64,000 bases of DNA, taken from the NCBI GenBank assembly GCA_027579435.1, contig JANBPK010001201.1:1-64000 (forward strand). The letters are read 5' to 3'. Shown one piece after another: positions 23,628 to 34,414 of the stretch. The notes under the pieces are model-generated. The model ran no database searches, was not told the origin of the DNA, and was given only the letters and a program-made list of their open reading frames with translations. Source of the stretch: Candolleomyces eurysporus (taxonomy: Eukaryota; Basidiomycota; Agaricomycetes; Agaricales; Psathyrellaceae). The position numbers and the translations under genes were made by a program. The first letter of the stretch is position 1. Every line of letters begins with the position of its first letter.

Positions 23628-23956
23628 CTGGGTCTGCAATAAAAACCCCTTGGATTTCTCATTGAACTATTCTGATGTTTGATTGGTTTCCTGTATCTTT
23701 GCCGTTGGGGTTTTCCACACTTTGTGCACAGGCTGTAATATCTTTTGTAATTGCCGACCACTTGCAAGAGACCCATGTGCAGTTTTGGATGTGCGAGGCT
23801 GGGCGCAATTGCTCTCGGAGAGTTGTCGCTCGAACGACAAAGGGACATGTGAAGCTTCTAAGAGCTCTGATCGTTCTCCCAGGGTGGCTTCTTCTGAGGC
23901 TCGAGGACACGTTTTCGTTGTCGCACACTCAACCTCTGACTTGATCTCATCGAGCT

Positions 23957-24592
23957 ATGACCCGGTTTGCGCACCTATGCACCACAGTCACCTTGTTGCT
24001 AACTACTCTCTCGTCGGTCGCGAGTGTCGCAGATGACGTCCTAGAAAATGATGTGTCGGGAAACGAGTTGCTCATGCGTTCGCTCGCGAATGAGACCATA
24101 GCGGAGCAGCAATCGCCGCAATTCGTCCTCCAGGAGAACAATCAAGCCTCACGAAGCGTCCCCTGTTCATCTATATCTGAACCCACAAGTTCTTCCCCAC
24201 TATCTTCTTCGCAGTCATCTTCATTATCTTCCTCGGCCTCTCCAACGTCGATTCCCATTGGCAATTCTGAATCTGGGGTCCAGCCTCCAAAACAAACACG
24301 CAAACCAATCAAAAGACCTGCACGCAGACGAAGACCTCAGTCTATCGAAGCAATCATATCTCCCGCCCCAACCGTTCCTGTTGCTTCTGCTGGAGAGTCT
24401 GGTGGCTCGGAGGGTGTACCTGTGGACGGACAGTGTGGTGGGGCTGGGTATGGGGGGTCGACAATGTGTGCGAGGTGCGTACACCCTTCGTGAATGCGCT
24501 TACTCCCAGCTCGCAATGACGCTGACATTCCGTCGTTGCGTAGTGTTCCGGGTGCAGTGGTGAAGTGTATGTACATTTCTCCAGGTATGTGA
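23957..24592 (+). CDS. Secreted Ser-rich protein with C-terminal CBM1
   Basis: Start MTRFAHLCTTVTLLLTTLSS with an obvious signal peptide ending near SVAS. A low-complexity Ser/Thr/Pro region (PTSSSPLSSSQSSS) and a basic RKPIKRPARRRRP patch follow. The protein then has VDGQCGGAGYGGSTMCA, the beginning of a fungal cellulose-binding module (CBM1: QCGGxGYxGxTxC). A short intron (donor at about 24475) leads to a second exon with VVKCMYISP, the second half of the module. The usual final YSQC is missing in my model (stop at 24592), so either another intron follows or the module is truncated. No catalytic domain was seen. It probably binds cellulose or chitin outside the cell. Confidence 0.6.
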
Positions 24593-25590
24593 GCCAGATT
24601 TTGAAGTGCTGGAGCTGTGAGTCTGATCTTATCTTTTTTCGGGTCTTAGTTTTTAGTCAATGTCGTATTATCGATGTCGACGGTAAAGAGAAGGGAGGAG
24701 AATAAATATTAATAAAGGGCGGAGAGAAACACTACAGGCAAATATGGATAAGGTCAGAGGCCAAATGTTCCCCCAAATGAACGCACACATTTTATAGACA
24801 GGATTAAGTTCAATTACTGACAGAATCCTTGCCCATATTTGAAATTTTGCCCACCATTCAGTCTCGGAGGAAATGGTTTGAACATTTTTTGAATATTTTC
24901 CCAGACCATATGCCTTTTCTTGGCAGGGCATTGGGCAGTTCTGGAACAAATAGATTCCCGAATTCAGAAGAAGTCCGACGCATTTGTCCCAAGAACAAAT
25001 TGTTTGAAATGTTTAAAATTTATGTAGTCATTCAGCTTTGTACAATCCCTAAGTATCTTGATTCAAATTTTAGGAGACCATTTTTAGGAACAGTTGTTCC
25101 TCGACCAAATTTATACATGCCTGTAGTGAAATGTCCTCACCCGGCACAGCGCCTGTTCTCCTACAAACAGAGCCAAATAGCGGAACCCAAGCTGTTCGCT
25201 CAATGACTCTCGCACTACTTATCTATCAAAGCTCTATCTTGCCTCTTCGCCCGACCTTCCCTGCTCAGTCTAGGTTGTGATCGAAGACAGGTTTCGGATG
25301 CTATCAACACAAAATTATGTCGGTGAGGCCGACGTGGACCTGACGTGGCCATCATCGTGGAGAGCGCCGAAAATCTCGACTCTCGACAGCCATTCAGACG
25401 GCAGCTTTACCACGTCAGATCCACGTCGACGCACCTCGGCCTACCCTGCCTTCTGCAGCCTTTTGGCCGTCTCAGCGCTCATGGTCCAAGGGTACTTATA
25501 CACGGACGAGAATCGAGAAAATGCAGCCACTTCCACCCATTCTTTGCAACCTTCATCGAGACACACGTCTGAGCCCTCTGCTAGTTGACG
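24593..25590. other. Intergenic, AT-rich, no gene supported
   Basis: About 1 kb containing ORFs at 24829-25206 (+) and 24668-24949 (-) without recognisable motifs and without splice context. The right part (25200-25590) is the likely promoter and 5' UTR of the DUF4139 gene. Confidence 0.45.
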
Positions 25591-27867
25591 ATGACAGTGA
25601 CGAATACTCTGGCGACGAATACCCCGGCGACATACTCTCTTTCTCCAACTGAACAGCATGCTGCCATCCGATTGGAAAGCGGGGTTGACAGCAAGATTAC
25701 CGGTGTATCTGTCTATTCCGACCGCGCTGAGGTTAGACGGGTGTTCAGATTTACTGTCAAGACCCGTCAGAACCAGGTTATCATATCTGGCCTGCCGACA
25801 GCTTTGTACCACGACTCGTTGAGGTACGTCTCGCGTATATAACCTAGTAGGTGTGTTGCTAACTATCAAGGCGAACACTGCTTCCTCCCGGTAATTGAAA
25901 CGCCACGTGCCATTACGACTTCCGAACTCGAACATTGAACAGAGTGGAAGCAAAAGGTTTCGGAACGATTCAGGATATTACCATTTCGCGGGCTACGCCG
26001 CCCGTCATTACGCTTTCGAAGGAAGAGCGCGCGCCCTCTTCTCCTCAACTCAAGAAACTGAAATCGACTAAAACGGAAATAGAACAGGCTATCTACCGGA
26101 ACCAACAAGCTCAAGCTTCCTTGAATAAATATCTCGAGTCTCTCAGCTCGCAGCAAACCCCTTCCTCGAGACTGGCTGAGATCGTCAGCGACTACGATCG
26201 GACGCTGGCTGACCTTCAGAGGAAGATGAACGGTCTGACGGTGGAGTTGGAAGCGGTGGAGAACGCTGTGAATGAAGAGGAGACGAATCTTCAAGATGCC
26301 CTTGTTGGAGAACAGAAGAAGTGGGACCCAGATTTATCGTTGAACGTGACTGTTGGGATTTATGCTGACGTTGATGGGGATGTGGAGCTGGGATTGACTT
26401 ATGGTGCGTCACATTCTGCACCCACGATTATTGAACTTTGAACGGATTACCGAATCTCTTGCCAGCCGTCAACCGTACATCATGGACACCTCGGTACGAC
26501 ATTCGCGTCAACACTCAAGCCGAGTCCAAAGCCGTTCGTCTCGTTTACAAAGCTTGCATCAAACAGTCATCAGGCGAAGACTGGACAGATGTGGCTCTCA
26601 CTCTCGAAACAGCCACGCTTAGTTTCGATAACATCCTCTCTACACTCAATCCATGGACCATCGGCATCTACCGACCTCCTCCCCCTCGTACAGGCCCCTA
26701 TTACGGCGCGTATGCGCCACCTCCAATGCGCTATGGCGCTACAGGCAACGCACCGGGAGGCTGGGCGGATCTGCCAGTTGCTGCAGCCCCTGCATCAACG
26801 CAACCGCACCCTCAACCTCTCCCTGAAATGAATATACACACCGCGACGGTCACCAATAAATGGGAAGGAGGGCCATCTGCGACGTTTGCAGTGCCAGGTT
26901 TGATTAGCATCCCGAGCGATAGTGGTGAGCACAGCGTGACCATCGCTACTATGGAGCTGGACGCGAAGATGTCGTGGGTCTCGGTACCGAAGAAAGATTG
27001 CAGGACTTATCTGAGCGTACGTTCTTCAAGCTTTGTACCATGATAACAGCCAATTGAGACTCGTTTCTATGCTATAGGCCAAAGTCAAGAACGATTCAGC
27101 GTATACGCTGTTAACTGGCCCTGCCAACGTCTACGTTGACGGCAGCTTTATTTCTCGGTCGACGATACCTGCCGTCAGCCCGGAGCAGAAGTTCGAGTGC
27201 GCGCTCGGGTGAGGCTTCCTTGCTTATCCTGTTTCGTTTACAAAAGCTGACTCGTTGACCCTTGCCGTTCAGCCTCGACCCTGCTATCCGGATCACATAC
27301 CACCCACTTTCGAAGAAGCTCTCACAGTATGGACTGTTGAGCAAATCCGACGTATATCTCTACACTCAACGCATCACTGTGCACAACACCAAACCAACTC
27401 TGGTCGAGATGATTAAGATAATCGACCAAATCCCCGTTTCCGAGCACACTCTGATCAACGTGAAGCTTCTCCGTCCCGCACTCCCACCGCCAAACTCGAA
27501 CGTCGCGCTGGATGCTGTATCTCCATCTAACAGTGGTGTCAGTGCGGTCAAGAGCAGCATGGGCGGAATACTGGGTACCATCTCTGGAGCGATTACCAAC
27601 TCCGAGCCAGAGCTCGAAGCGGTCGCCAAGTCCGTCGAGATCTCGTCAGGAGTGGTGGCTCAGTGGGATCGGCCAGGTTTCGTGACCGCCAGTGCGGTGA
27701 CCGAGGACGATGACGACGACGAATATTCTGAGCCTGTGGATTTGACGACTCTGGGTAAAGATGGAAAGATCAACTGGTTGTGCTCCGTTCCAGCGCAAAC
27801 CAAGACGAACTTGACCTTGCAGTGGGAAGTCAGTGGGCCAGTGAACGCGAATGTCGTCGGGATCTGA
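25591..27867 (+). CDS. DUF4140/DUF4139 (mucoidy-inhibitor-A-like) protein
   Basis: Start at 25591 (MTVTNTLATNTPATYSLSPT); an in-frame TTG lies just upstream. The N-terminal DUF4140 block reads ITGVSVYSDRAEVRRVFRF and VIISGLPTALYHDSLRVEAK, with an intron between SLR and VEAK. A coiled-coil follows (LKKLKSTKTEIEQAIYRNQQ ... LADLQRKMNGLTVELEAVEN). Next is GDVELGLTY|AVNRTSWTPRYDIRV, the WTPRYD signature of DUF4139, then EDWTDVALTLETATLSF. A Pro/Gly/Tyr-rich loop (RPPPPRTGPYYGAYAPPP) interrupts the domain. The end (27262-27867) has LDPAIRITYHPLSKK, RITVHNTKPTLVEMIKIIDQ and LQWEVSGP, typical of the family. No signal peptide or TM, so cytosolic. Molecular function is unknown even for the bacterial relatives. 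It looks intact. Confidence 0.82.
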
Positions 27868-28587
27868 ACGTTTGGCGGTTCACGTCGATCCCCGTGGACG
27901 AGTGTAGATGTAGATACTATTTCTTATAAAAAAAAATCTGCTGATTCAGTACTAAATGAATGTCACAGTCTGAGAGGACCTGAATCCTTGCCACCTCAAA
28001 TCCGTTCATTAGCCTCTGGTACAAGTACAACCAAATAGCGATGAACGGAGCCGCTCAATCGGCGACGGGCATCCTTGTTTGCCTGTTTCATCATTCCTGT
28101 CTCCCCCTTCTCCCTCGAGGCAATTTTCCGAGTGCTTCTTGTGCCCTTAGAAGGCTAATTCTATCTTACTGCCATGTGGCCATGGGGTGTGTTCGATATT
28201 CTGAGCTTCGCTGTTGAGTCGTGCTGAAGGTTCGGATATATACGTCGTTAGAATTCAAGAAGTGGAGAATACGATTGTCCCTCCCTATGTACATACCCTT
28301 GGTCGAAGCATTTTGCTGGTCGACGAGCCGAGGTGGGGTGTAGGTACTGGAGCTATTTTCGGAGCGCCACACCACTCTTGCATCTCCACGACGACGCTGG
28401 GTTTCGACCACGCGTTGACTGCGTCTATCCTCGTCCAGCCTACCCCACACTCCCACAGCGGGTCAGCTTCGGGGAACGACTGCATACCAGGAGACCAATC
28501 ACACGACACGCGTCCGCTCCTACCGTCCCGGCTCAGTCCCTCGGCTCCCGAACGTTTGCATAGAGGGCATATTTTTGGTCGTCACCA

Positions 28588-28633
28588 TCGGTGCAAACCC
28601 GGTCAAAGGTCGGTATGGGTTGGGAGTATAAAA
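28588..28633 (+). promoter_or_regulatory. Conserved promoter block and TATA box of deacetylase 1
   Basis: The 33-nt segment 28588-28620 (tcggtgcaaacccggtcaaa...) recurs upstream of the second deacetylase at 37486-37518 with about 28 of 33 identical bases. TATAAAA follows at 28627-28633, about 55 nt before the ATG. Conservation may reflect duplication of the promoter or retained factor binding. Confidence 0.55.
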
Positions 28634-28685
28634 CGTTGGGTATATGGTTAGAGAACTCTTCGAGGGTCACCAAACAAGAACCACG

Positions 28686-29892
28686 ATGAAGACTCTTGCG
28701 ATTTCTGCGCTTTTGTTGGCTTCCTCTGCGTTTGTCAGCGCGCAAAACCAGGCTGGGGCTTACGGTACGTTCATTCCATTCCTCGAATTTCCCCAGATAA
28801 ACTCATGGTTTCTAGGCCAGTGCGGTGGAAGCGGCTGGACGGGTGCAACATCCTGCGTCTCAGGTTACACCTGTACCAAGGTCAATGACTGGTACCACCA
28901 ATGTCTCCCCGGCGCCTCCACCCCCGTTCCATCAACCACCAACCCTGCACCTACAACTCCAGCTCCCAACCCCACTACGAGCGCCTCCAATCCTGGATCA
29001 ACTCAAGGTGGTACAGACTTGCCTTATGGAAGACTCGTAACTGGATGCACTGTCCCGAATACGGTTGCGATTACCTTCGATGATGGGCCCTATACGTGGA
29101 CGAGCCAGTTGATTGATTCACTGAATGCTGCGAATGTTTCTGCTACCTTCTTCGTCGTCGGGCAGATGTATGGGTGTATTTATGATTATGCGGATGTTAT
29201 CAAGAAGTACGTCTTCTCCTGCTCCGCCGTCTTGCTCCACCTCCTTCATTTCTTCTTTTCCGTCGCCTATCTCTGCTTCTCTCACCACCATTGCCGTTGC
29301 CATCCAACCCGACCGACGAATTGACCACTCTCCTTCTAGGGCCTACAACTCGGGTCACCAAATCGCCTCTCACACTTGGTCTCACAAAGACCTGACAGGC
29401 CAGAGCGCTTCTGGTATCCAAACGGAAATCTCGCGTCTCGAAGAAGCGCTCAAGAAGATCCTTGGCATCAGGCCTAAATGGCTGCGACCTCCTTATGGTG
29501 GTCAGAACAGTGGCATGTTGAGCACGATGGGTGGACTGAAATATAAGGTCGTTACGTGGAATTTGGATAGTCAAGATTGGAATGGTGCGCGCTTATTCCG
29601 CTCTCTAGACTCTCTCAACCACTACTAACCACATCGAACTTTAACAGGCGCCTCCGTAGCCTCCTCTCAGTCCCGCTTCAACGCTCTCGGCGCAGACCCA
29701 CGTATTATCCCACTCGAACACGACGCCCTTCAATCCACCGCCACACAACTCGGCCCTTGGATCGCTCAGTGGGCTAAGCAGAAGGGCTTGAGGGCGGTTA
29801 CGGTGTCTGAGTGCTTAGGAGAGTCGCTCCCTGGTGGGCAGTATGATATGGTTGGGGGTGCGGGGCCCAGGGATAACACTTGGAGGTGTTAA
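28686..29892 (+). CDS. CBM1-CE4 polysaccharide (chitin) deacetylase 1
   Basis: Exons 28686-28764, 28816-29206, 29340-29584 and 29648-29892. The signal peptide is [20 protein letters not shown]. An N-terminal CBM1 ([20 protein letters not shown] ... WYHQCLPG) begins right after the first intron, and a Thr/Pro linker follows. The CE4 NodB-homology domain has motif 1 TFDDGP (catalytic base and metal Asp), motif 2 SHTWSH (two metal His), motif 3 RPPYGG, motif 4 DSQDW and motif 5 IPLEHD. The C-terminus ends NTWRC. It is expected to hydrolyse N-acetyl groups from chitin-like or other acetylated wall polysaccharide outside the cell. All metal and catalytic residues are present, so it should be active. 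It is the near-twin of the gene at 37604. CBM1 fused to CE4 suggests targeting to cellulose- or chitin-rich walls. Confidence 0.92.
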
Positions 29893-30105
29893 TGAGGATG
29901 GGGAATGACAGGGCAAAGCGAGCTTGGGTTATGCTAAGAATCTGAGCAGCGCAGGTCGATCCAATACTGCTGAAGCGGATGTAATCGTTGTATTTATCGG
30001 AATCAAAATCTCAGGAACGTTTGACGATTGTGTGAATACTTGACTTCCAAGCAGTGGAGAGCACATGAATCAGAAAAAGACGAAATAAGAAAAAAAAACA
30101 CAACG
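29893..30105. other. Short intergenic between deacetylase 1 and tRNA
   Basis: 3' flank only. A run TTTTTTTTT on the minus strand (30090-30098) directly follows the tRNA 3' end and would terminate RNA polymerase III. Confidence 0.5.
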
Positions 30106-30187
30106 CGACGCCAGCAGGACTCGAACCTGCGCCCTCAAAGAGGAACAGATTTCTAATCTGTCGCCGTAACCACTTGGCTATAGCGCC
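30106..30187 (-). tRNA. tRNA-Ser(AGA)
   Basis: On the minus strand: acceptor GGCGCTA pairs with TGGCGTC (two wobbles), discriminator G. D arm AGCCAAGTGGTTACGGC, anticodon stem ACAGA/TCTGT with loop TTAGAAA (anticodon AGA), class II variable arm TCCTCTTTGAGGG, T arm GCAGG-TTCGAGT-CCTGC. No intron; 82 nt. The D and variable arms are nearly identical to the tRNA-Ser(CGA) at 7383. Confidence 0.95.
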
Positions 30188-30872
30188 CTTAAGGGGATGA
30201 GTCATGGCTGCCCTGATTGAGCCCGCGACCTGCGTCGGACCGGGACGAGTACTGGCATGATTCCCTTGTTCTCCCCCCCTTTCTCTGGTTCGTTCTTGTA
30301 AGCGCAACTCCTCGACATGACGACCGAGTTACTGTGTCAACGCCTTGATCTTCGCTCTTATGCTTCAGCACATCCTATCAACGGGGGAGAGGGAGAACAA
30401 AAGCCGCGTGGGCATTGGCGGGCAGAGGTTGTCCAGACAGTCTGGTCGACCAGGGCTCAGGTTGCACCCTTAGCGTTTCATGGTGACAAATTTTCATAAG
30501 GTGCGCATGAATTAGTTGCCCTGGAACGACAATCCCTTAAGAATTCGAACGCTATGAACCCTAGATGCATGGTCTAGTCCCTGTACAGCACGCCTTAACA
30601 CCAGGCAGAACAGAAGGCGTGGCATGACGGTGATGAATAGCAATCTGTATCAACAACAGACACAGACACGAGGCGCAGCTTGACTAAATACAGCTTGGAC
30701 ACAGCGCCCACATAATTGGCAAATGAGACTCATGACAGCTGTTATATAAATCAATTCAGTCTTCGTATTCTTTACGTGCTTCCACCCTGCTCCACCCTCC
30801 ACCACTCTACTCCCCACCCCCTCCACTCGACCTTTTCACCACTGGTGGTGGAAACCAAAGGGCATCAGCAGG
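30188..30872. other. Intergenic, no gene supported
   Basis: Only chance ORFs around 60 codons. The right end (about 30770-30870) is pyrimidine-rich, as expected for the promoter/5' UTR of the next gene. Confidence 0.45.
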
Positions 30873-31051
30873 ATGCCGTCCTCTCCCATCACGACTGAAC
30901 ACTTCCCGGGGCCATCCACGTATCCTGTCCTGAGTTCCAAACGCCGGCGACACCGACATTCCACGACTGCCGCGCCCCAAGAAACCGGAGTCTGGGGAGG
31001 ACAAGATGGGGACAAAAAACGGAGCTGAGGGAGGAAGAAAAGGGGTGACGG

Positions 31052-32837
31052 TTGAATACTACGATATCCACGGTCGGTTGTTACGACTTTGGAGTGACCA
31101 AGGTGATCTCTTCCTACCACAGCGCGGGCATACCCAGTGTGAGGACACCAGTGGCGGTGTGGGTGGGCCCTCGAGCCCTAGAACCACGCTGCCTACCGGT
31201 CCCCCCAGTGCCTGTCAGCGCTACGGCATCCTTGACACGAGTTGGTCGCCGGGATAGGGAACAGAATAGGGAACAGGATGCTGGGGGTGTTGGAGAGTTT
31301 GGGGCTTTGAGTGTGAGGAGTAAAAGTGTTCCCAGGAACGGAGTAGGGCAGGGAGGAGGAGGAGGAGGCTACCTCCGCGACCCACAACCGGACTGGTTGC
31401 AGGTTCCACCACGTCTTTCTACAGGCACAACTTCGATGTCGTCAGCCCAATCTCAGTCCCTTCCAAGCTCTTCTTCGAGACGGACTCAAAGGCCGGTGTC
31501 GACTCCACCAGCTGAAAAAGACTCTCAAGTATCCCCCACTCGAGCTCGATCTCCACCGTTGCCGAATCGAGATGCTGTTGAGTCGAAGAGACCTTCCAGC
31601 TCCGCTTCGTCGTCGAGACCATCATCGAGGGTGTATCGTGTCGTATTGAACCCACCCCCTCTTCCCCCGCCCCTTCTTCCCTTGCCTCTTCCTCCAACAA
31701 AGTTGGATCCTCTTCCCCTTCCTCCCCCTCTTCCTCCCGCTTGTCCCACCTCGAATCTTTCTTCCCGCCAGGGCTATCTTCCCGCACCCCCACCTCTTCC
31801 TCCGACAAAGTTCGATCCTCCTCATCTTCTTCCTCCTCTTCCTCCCGCTCGTCCCACCTCGAACCTTTCTTCCCGCCAGGGCCATGAGCGACAATCAAAA
31901 CCCAGTTCGAGTTCGACGGTAACGACAGTAACTACAAAAACTTTGAANCCCCCCAGAGAAGCCACAATTAAGGTCTCTGAGGCGTAAACCTGGGTTCGTA
32001 CTCGACAGGCCTAACACTCAACTACTGCTCGAGGACCTGAAGTCGACGTCCGGCTCTAGCGTGAACCCTGCGAATCCCGACAGTGCGAATACACTCAGTC
32101 ATAGACGAAACATATCTTCGCCACCTTCGTTGGTACCGACGATGCCTGATCTCTCCTCCGAGCTTGGATCAGCCAAGTCTGACACCCTTACGACGCCAGT
32201 ATCTCCATCGCAGCATCGTCGAAACCTCAGCGAGGGCAGTATTCCGAACATATTCAGGACGAATGTGGACGAGGAAGAAGAAGTGGAGAGGGTGGACGTC
32301 GACGGGGAAGGCGCGAGGTGGTATAATGGCGCTAGGATTCAGAGCTGGAAGGGGAAGGAAAGAGCTCAAGACGACCTTGTTGGCTCGACGTACAACCCCG
32401 TTGATGATGACGATACCGATGAGCTACTCAACTTCACTAATGCTCTCCCAACGTTTTCATCATCGTTCTGGCCTAGCGAATGGCCGTTACTCCACAACCC
32501 TCCAAGTTCGTTCAGCCACCATATCGATCCGAATTTACACAGTCGGAGGAAATCTCATTCGGGAGTGTTGGGGTTCCCCGGTCTGAACAGTGACTTTAAT
32601 ACCGATAATAGCGACCGAGACCACGTCAGTTGTCTGGATGTCGTACCACCACTGATATCAGCGTTTGGACTCGGGAAAGGGCATCCATCGTTCCCACCAC
32701 TGGAATCGGCGCCGAGGGAGAGGAAACCGACCCTAGGACGGTGGGGAAGGCGGGTGGTCGTTAGTGATCCGGGCCTGCTCCCGGCTCCTGTTCTGAGTGT
32801 TGTAGATTGTGATTCAACGGGGAATAGGGGAGTGTGA
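31052..32837 (+). CDS. Proline- and serine-rich hypothetical protein
   Basis: Two open stretches (31052-31987 and 32061-32837) become one continuous frame if the N at 31948 is removed; the join then reads RSLRRKPGFVLDRPNTQLLL, so I treat them as one gene. The N-terminal half is low complexity with poly-Pro/Leu tracts (PPPLPPPLLPLPLPP) and a 36-codon direct repeat (108-nt period; NLSSRQG recurs). The C-terminal half is acidic and Ser-rich (NVDEEEEVERVDVDGEGARW, DDDDTDELLNFTNALPTF). The true start is uncertain. An upstream ATG at 30873 opens MPSSPITTEHFPGPSTYP but needs splicing or a frame correction to join. No domain recognised; probably an intrinsically disordered protein. Confidence 0.5.
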
Positions 32838-33338
32838 GTAGGAGGTATGGTTTATTTACGGACCGTTATTTTGGACTTTATCAGCCATCTCTTGAACATT
32901 GGAGCAACAGTTTTCAAGCCTATATGTCACTGCCGTTCTGTAACCATATGTACAACTATGACCACGGACAATATTGACCGCTTTGCTGATTCAGGTGCCC
33001 CTATGATCGACGAGAACTCGAAATAAACTCTCCGATGACGGTCTCTTGGGTCCTACTACGGAAGGCAATGAAGCGGCGATCTATTCACTTGGCCATCACT
33101 TTCGGGAAACTCTGGCCGTCTGTGCGCTCCGCGGGCCCTCTCCACCCTATTTCTAGGCAGAAGACGGAGATATTGTCCCGACGGCTGCGCCGTAGGCATT
33201 CGGTCAATCAATCATATAAATAAAGAAGTGGTGCAAGCCCCTACGATAGCCACCCCCTGCTCGGGTTCCCTCACTACTACTTTTCGTTTTTTCATCGCCT
33301 CTTGTTGCCTGGCCGCTTCAGCCTTCCACTCTTTTGAA

Positions 33339-33920
33339 ATGCCGTCTCTTTTTTCTAATCCCACTCCTCTCGTCCAGCGTTCCCGCAGCTCCCGTTCGGC
33401 TCTTCTTCAGAGGCGCAGCTCTCATCACGACCATCATCCCTACTTATCCGCCACCCGCCGCGACAGATTCAACTACTACCATAGCACCCCCTATACGTAT
33501 CTCGGAAGGGTCGGACGTCCATATCAGTACCATTCTCCATCACCCAGATGCGAAGGTTCCGACTCGGAAGAAACTTCAAGCTCGCCTTCTCTTTCTCTCA
33601 GGACTTTAACATCTCATGGATCCTCGGAAGCGAGCTTGAGTTCACCTACGGTCCCGGGTGGCTCACGCAAGTTCGACATCGATGCGATGCTCACTGCGCT
33701 GAAACGAGAGCATGATGAAATCTACGAAGCCCTCGTGTCGAACGAGACGGAAGATTTGAAGAAAAATCTGGCCGATTGTACGCAGCGTTTCGAGATTTTG
33801 AGTAGTTGGATTTCGAGGTTCGGATGCGAGGAAGATAAGAGGAGGGTTGAGTTGGTCATGGAGAATGGTGAGTCTCTTCTTCAGGCTCTAGTACGCTCTT
33901 TTGATTTGAGTACTTGTTAA
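33339..33920 (+). CDS. Hypothetical Ser-rich protein with helical C-terminus
   Basis: The frame is open from 33228, but I prefer the ATG at 33339 (MPSLFSNPTPLVQRSRSSRS) because the upstream part is a pyrimidine-rich leader. The first half is Ser/Arg/His/Tyr-rich and probably disordered. From about residue 110, FDIDAMLTALKREHDEIYEA and LKKNLADCTQRFEILSSW form an amphipathic helical segment that may be coiled-coil. A possible intron (donor GTGAGT at 33866) would change the last residues, so the end is provisional. No family recognised. Confidence 0.45.
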   Translation: MPSLFSNPTPLVQRSRSSRSALLQRRSSHHDHHPYLSATRRDRFNYYHSTPYTYLGRVGRPYQYHSPSPRCEGSDSEETSSSPSLSLRTLTSHGSSEASLSSPTVPGGSRKFDIDAMLTALKREHDEIYEALVSNETEDLKKNLADCTQRFEILSSWISRFGCEEDKRRVELVMENGESLLQALVRSFDLSTC

Positions 33921-34414
33921 CCTGGCCTGTGCGGTGTACATAGTGAGGAAGCGCGCTCCAAGGAGGGGTCGGGACCACCATATCTGACTTCGATCGACGC
34001 GGGCAAGGCTTTGGACACTGTATTTTGTTTGCATTCAGTTATGATTATCGACTCCTTCACGTCTTGCTCTCTGAATCTGAGAAGGGATTTGGCATCACTA
34101 GGTAGCTGAGAAACGCGCCATACTATGTATATATTAGCAGTCGTTGTCGTTGAGGATGTTCAAAACGATAATCGGGGAAGCTGAAGCAGCATAGTGATTG
34201 CCCTGTTTTNAAAAAGGCGCTCGTCGCTCATTGAACTTCGCTTCCCGTTGTATGAGTCTATGACGCCGTGTCGTGCATGTCATGTGTCTCCCAAGGCGGA
34301 AATGCACAGCATCAATCGATAACATGCCCCTTCGGGCTGTACATTCACTCTACATCCAAGCTCTCTCTCTCGTTCGACGCCATTAAAGCACACCAGTGAC
34401 GCCACCAGGAACCA
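33921..34414. other. Intergenic, no gene supported
   Basis: No coding signal. An N at 34210 sits between a T run and an A run. The right end is the leader of the F-box-like gene. Confidence 0.45.

Noticed and set aside
24829..25206. 125-codon ORF in the AT-rich intergenic region
   Set aside because: No motif, low coding quality and no splice context.
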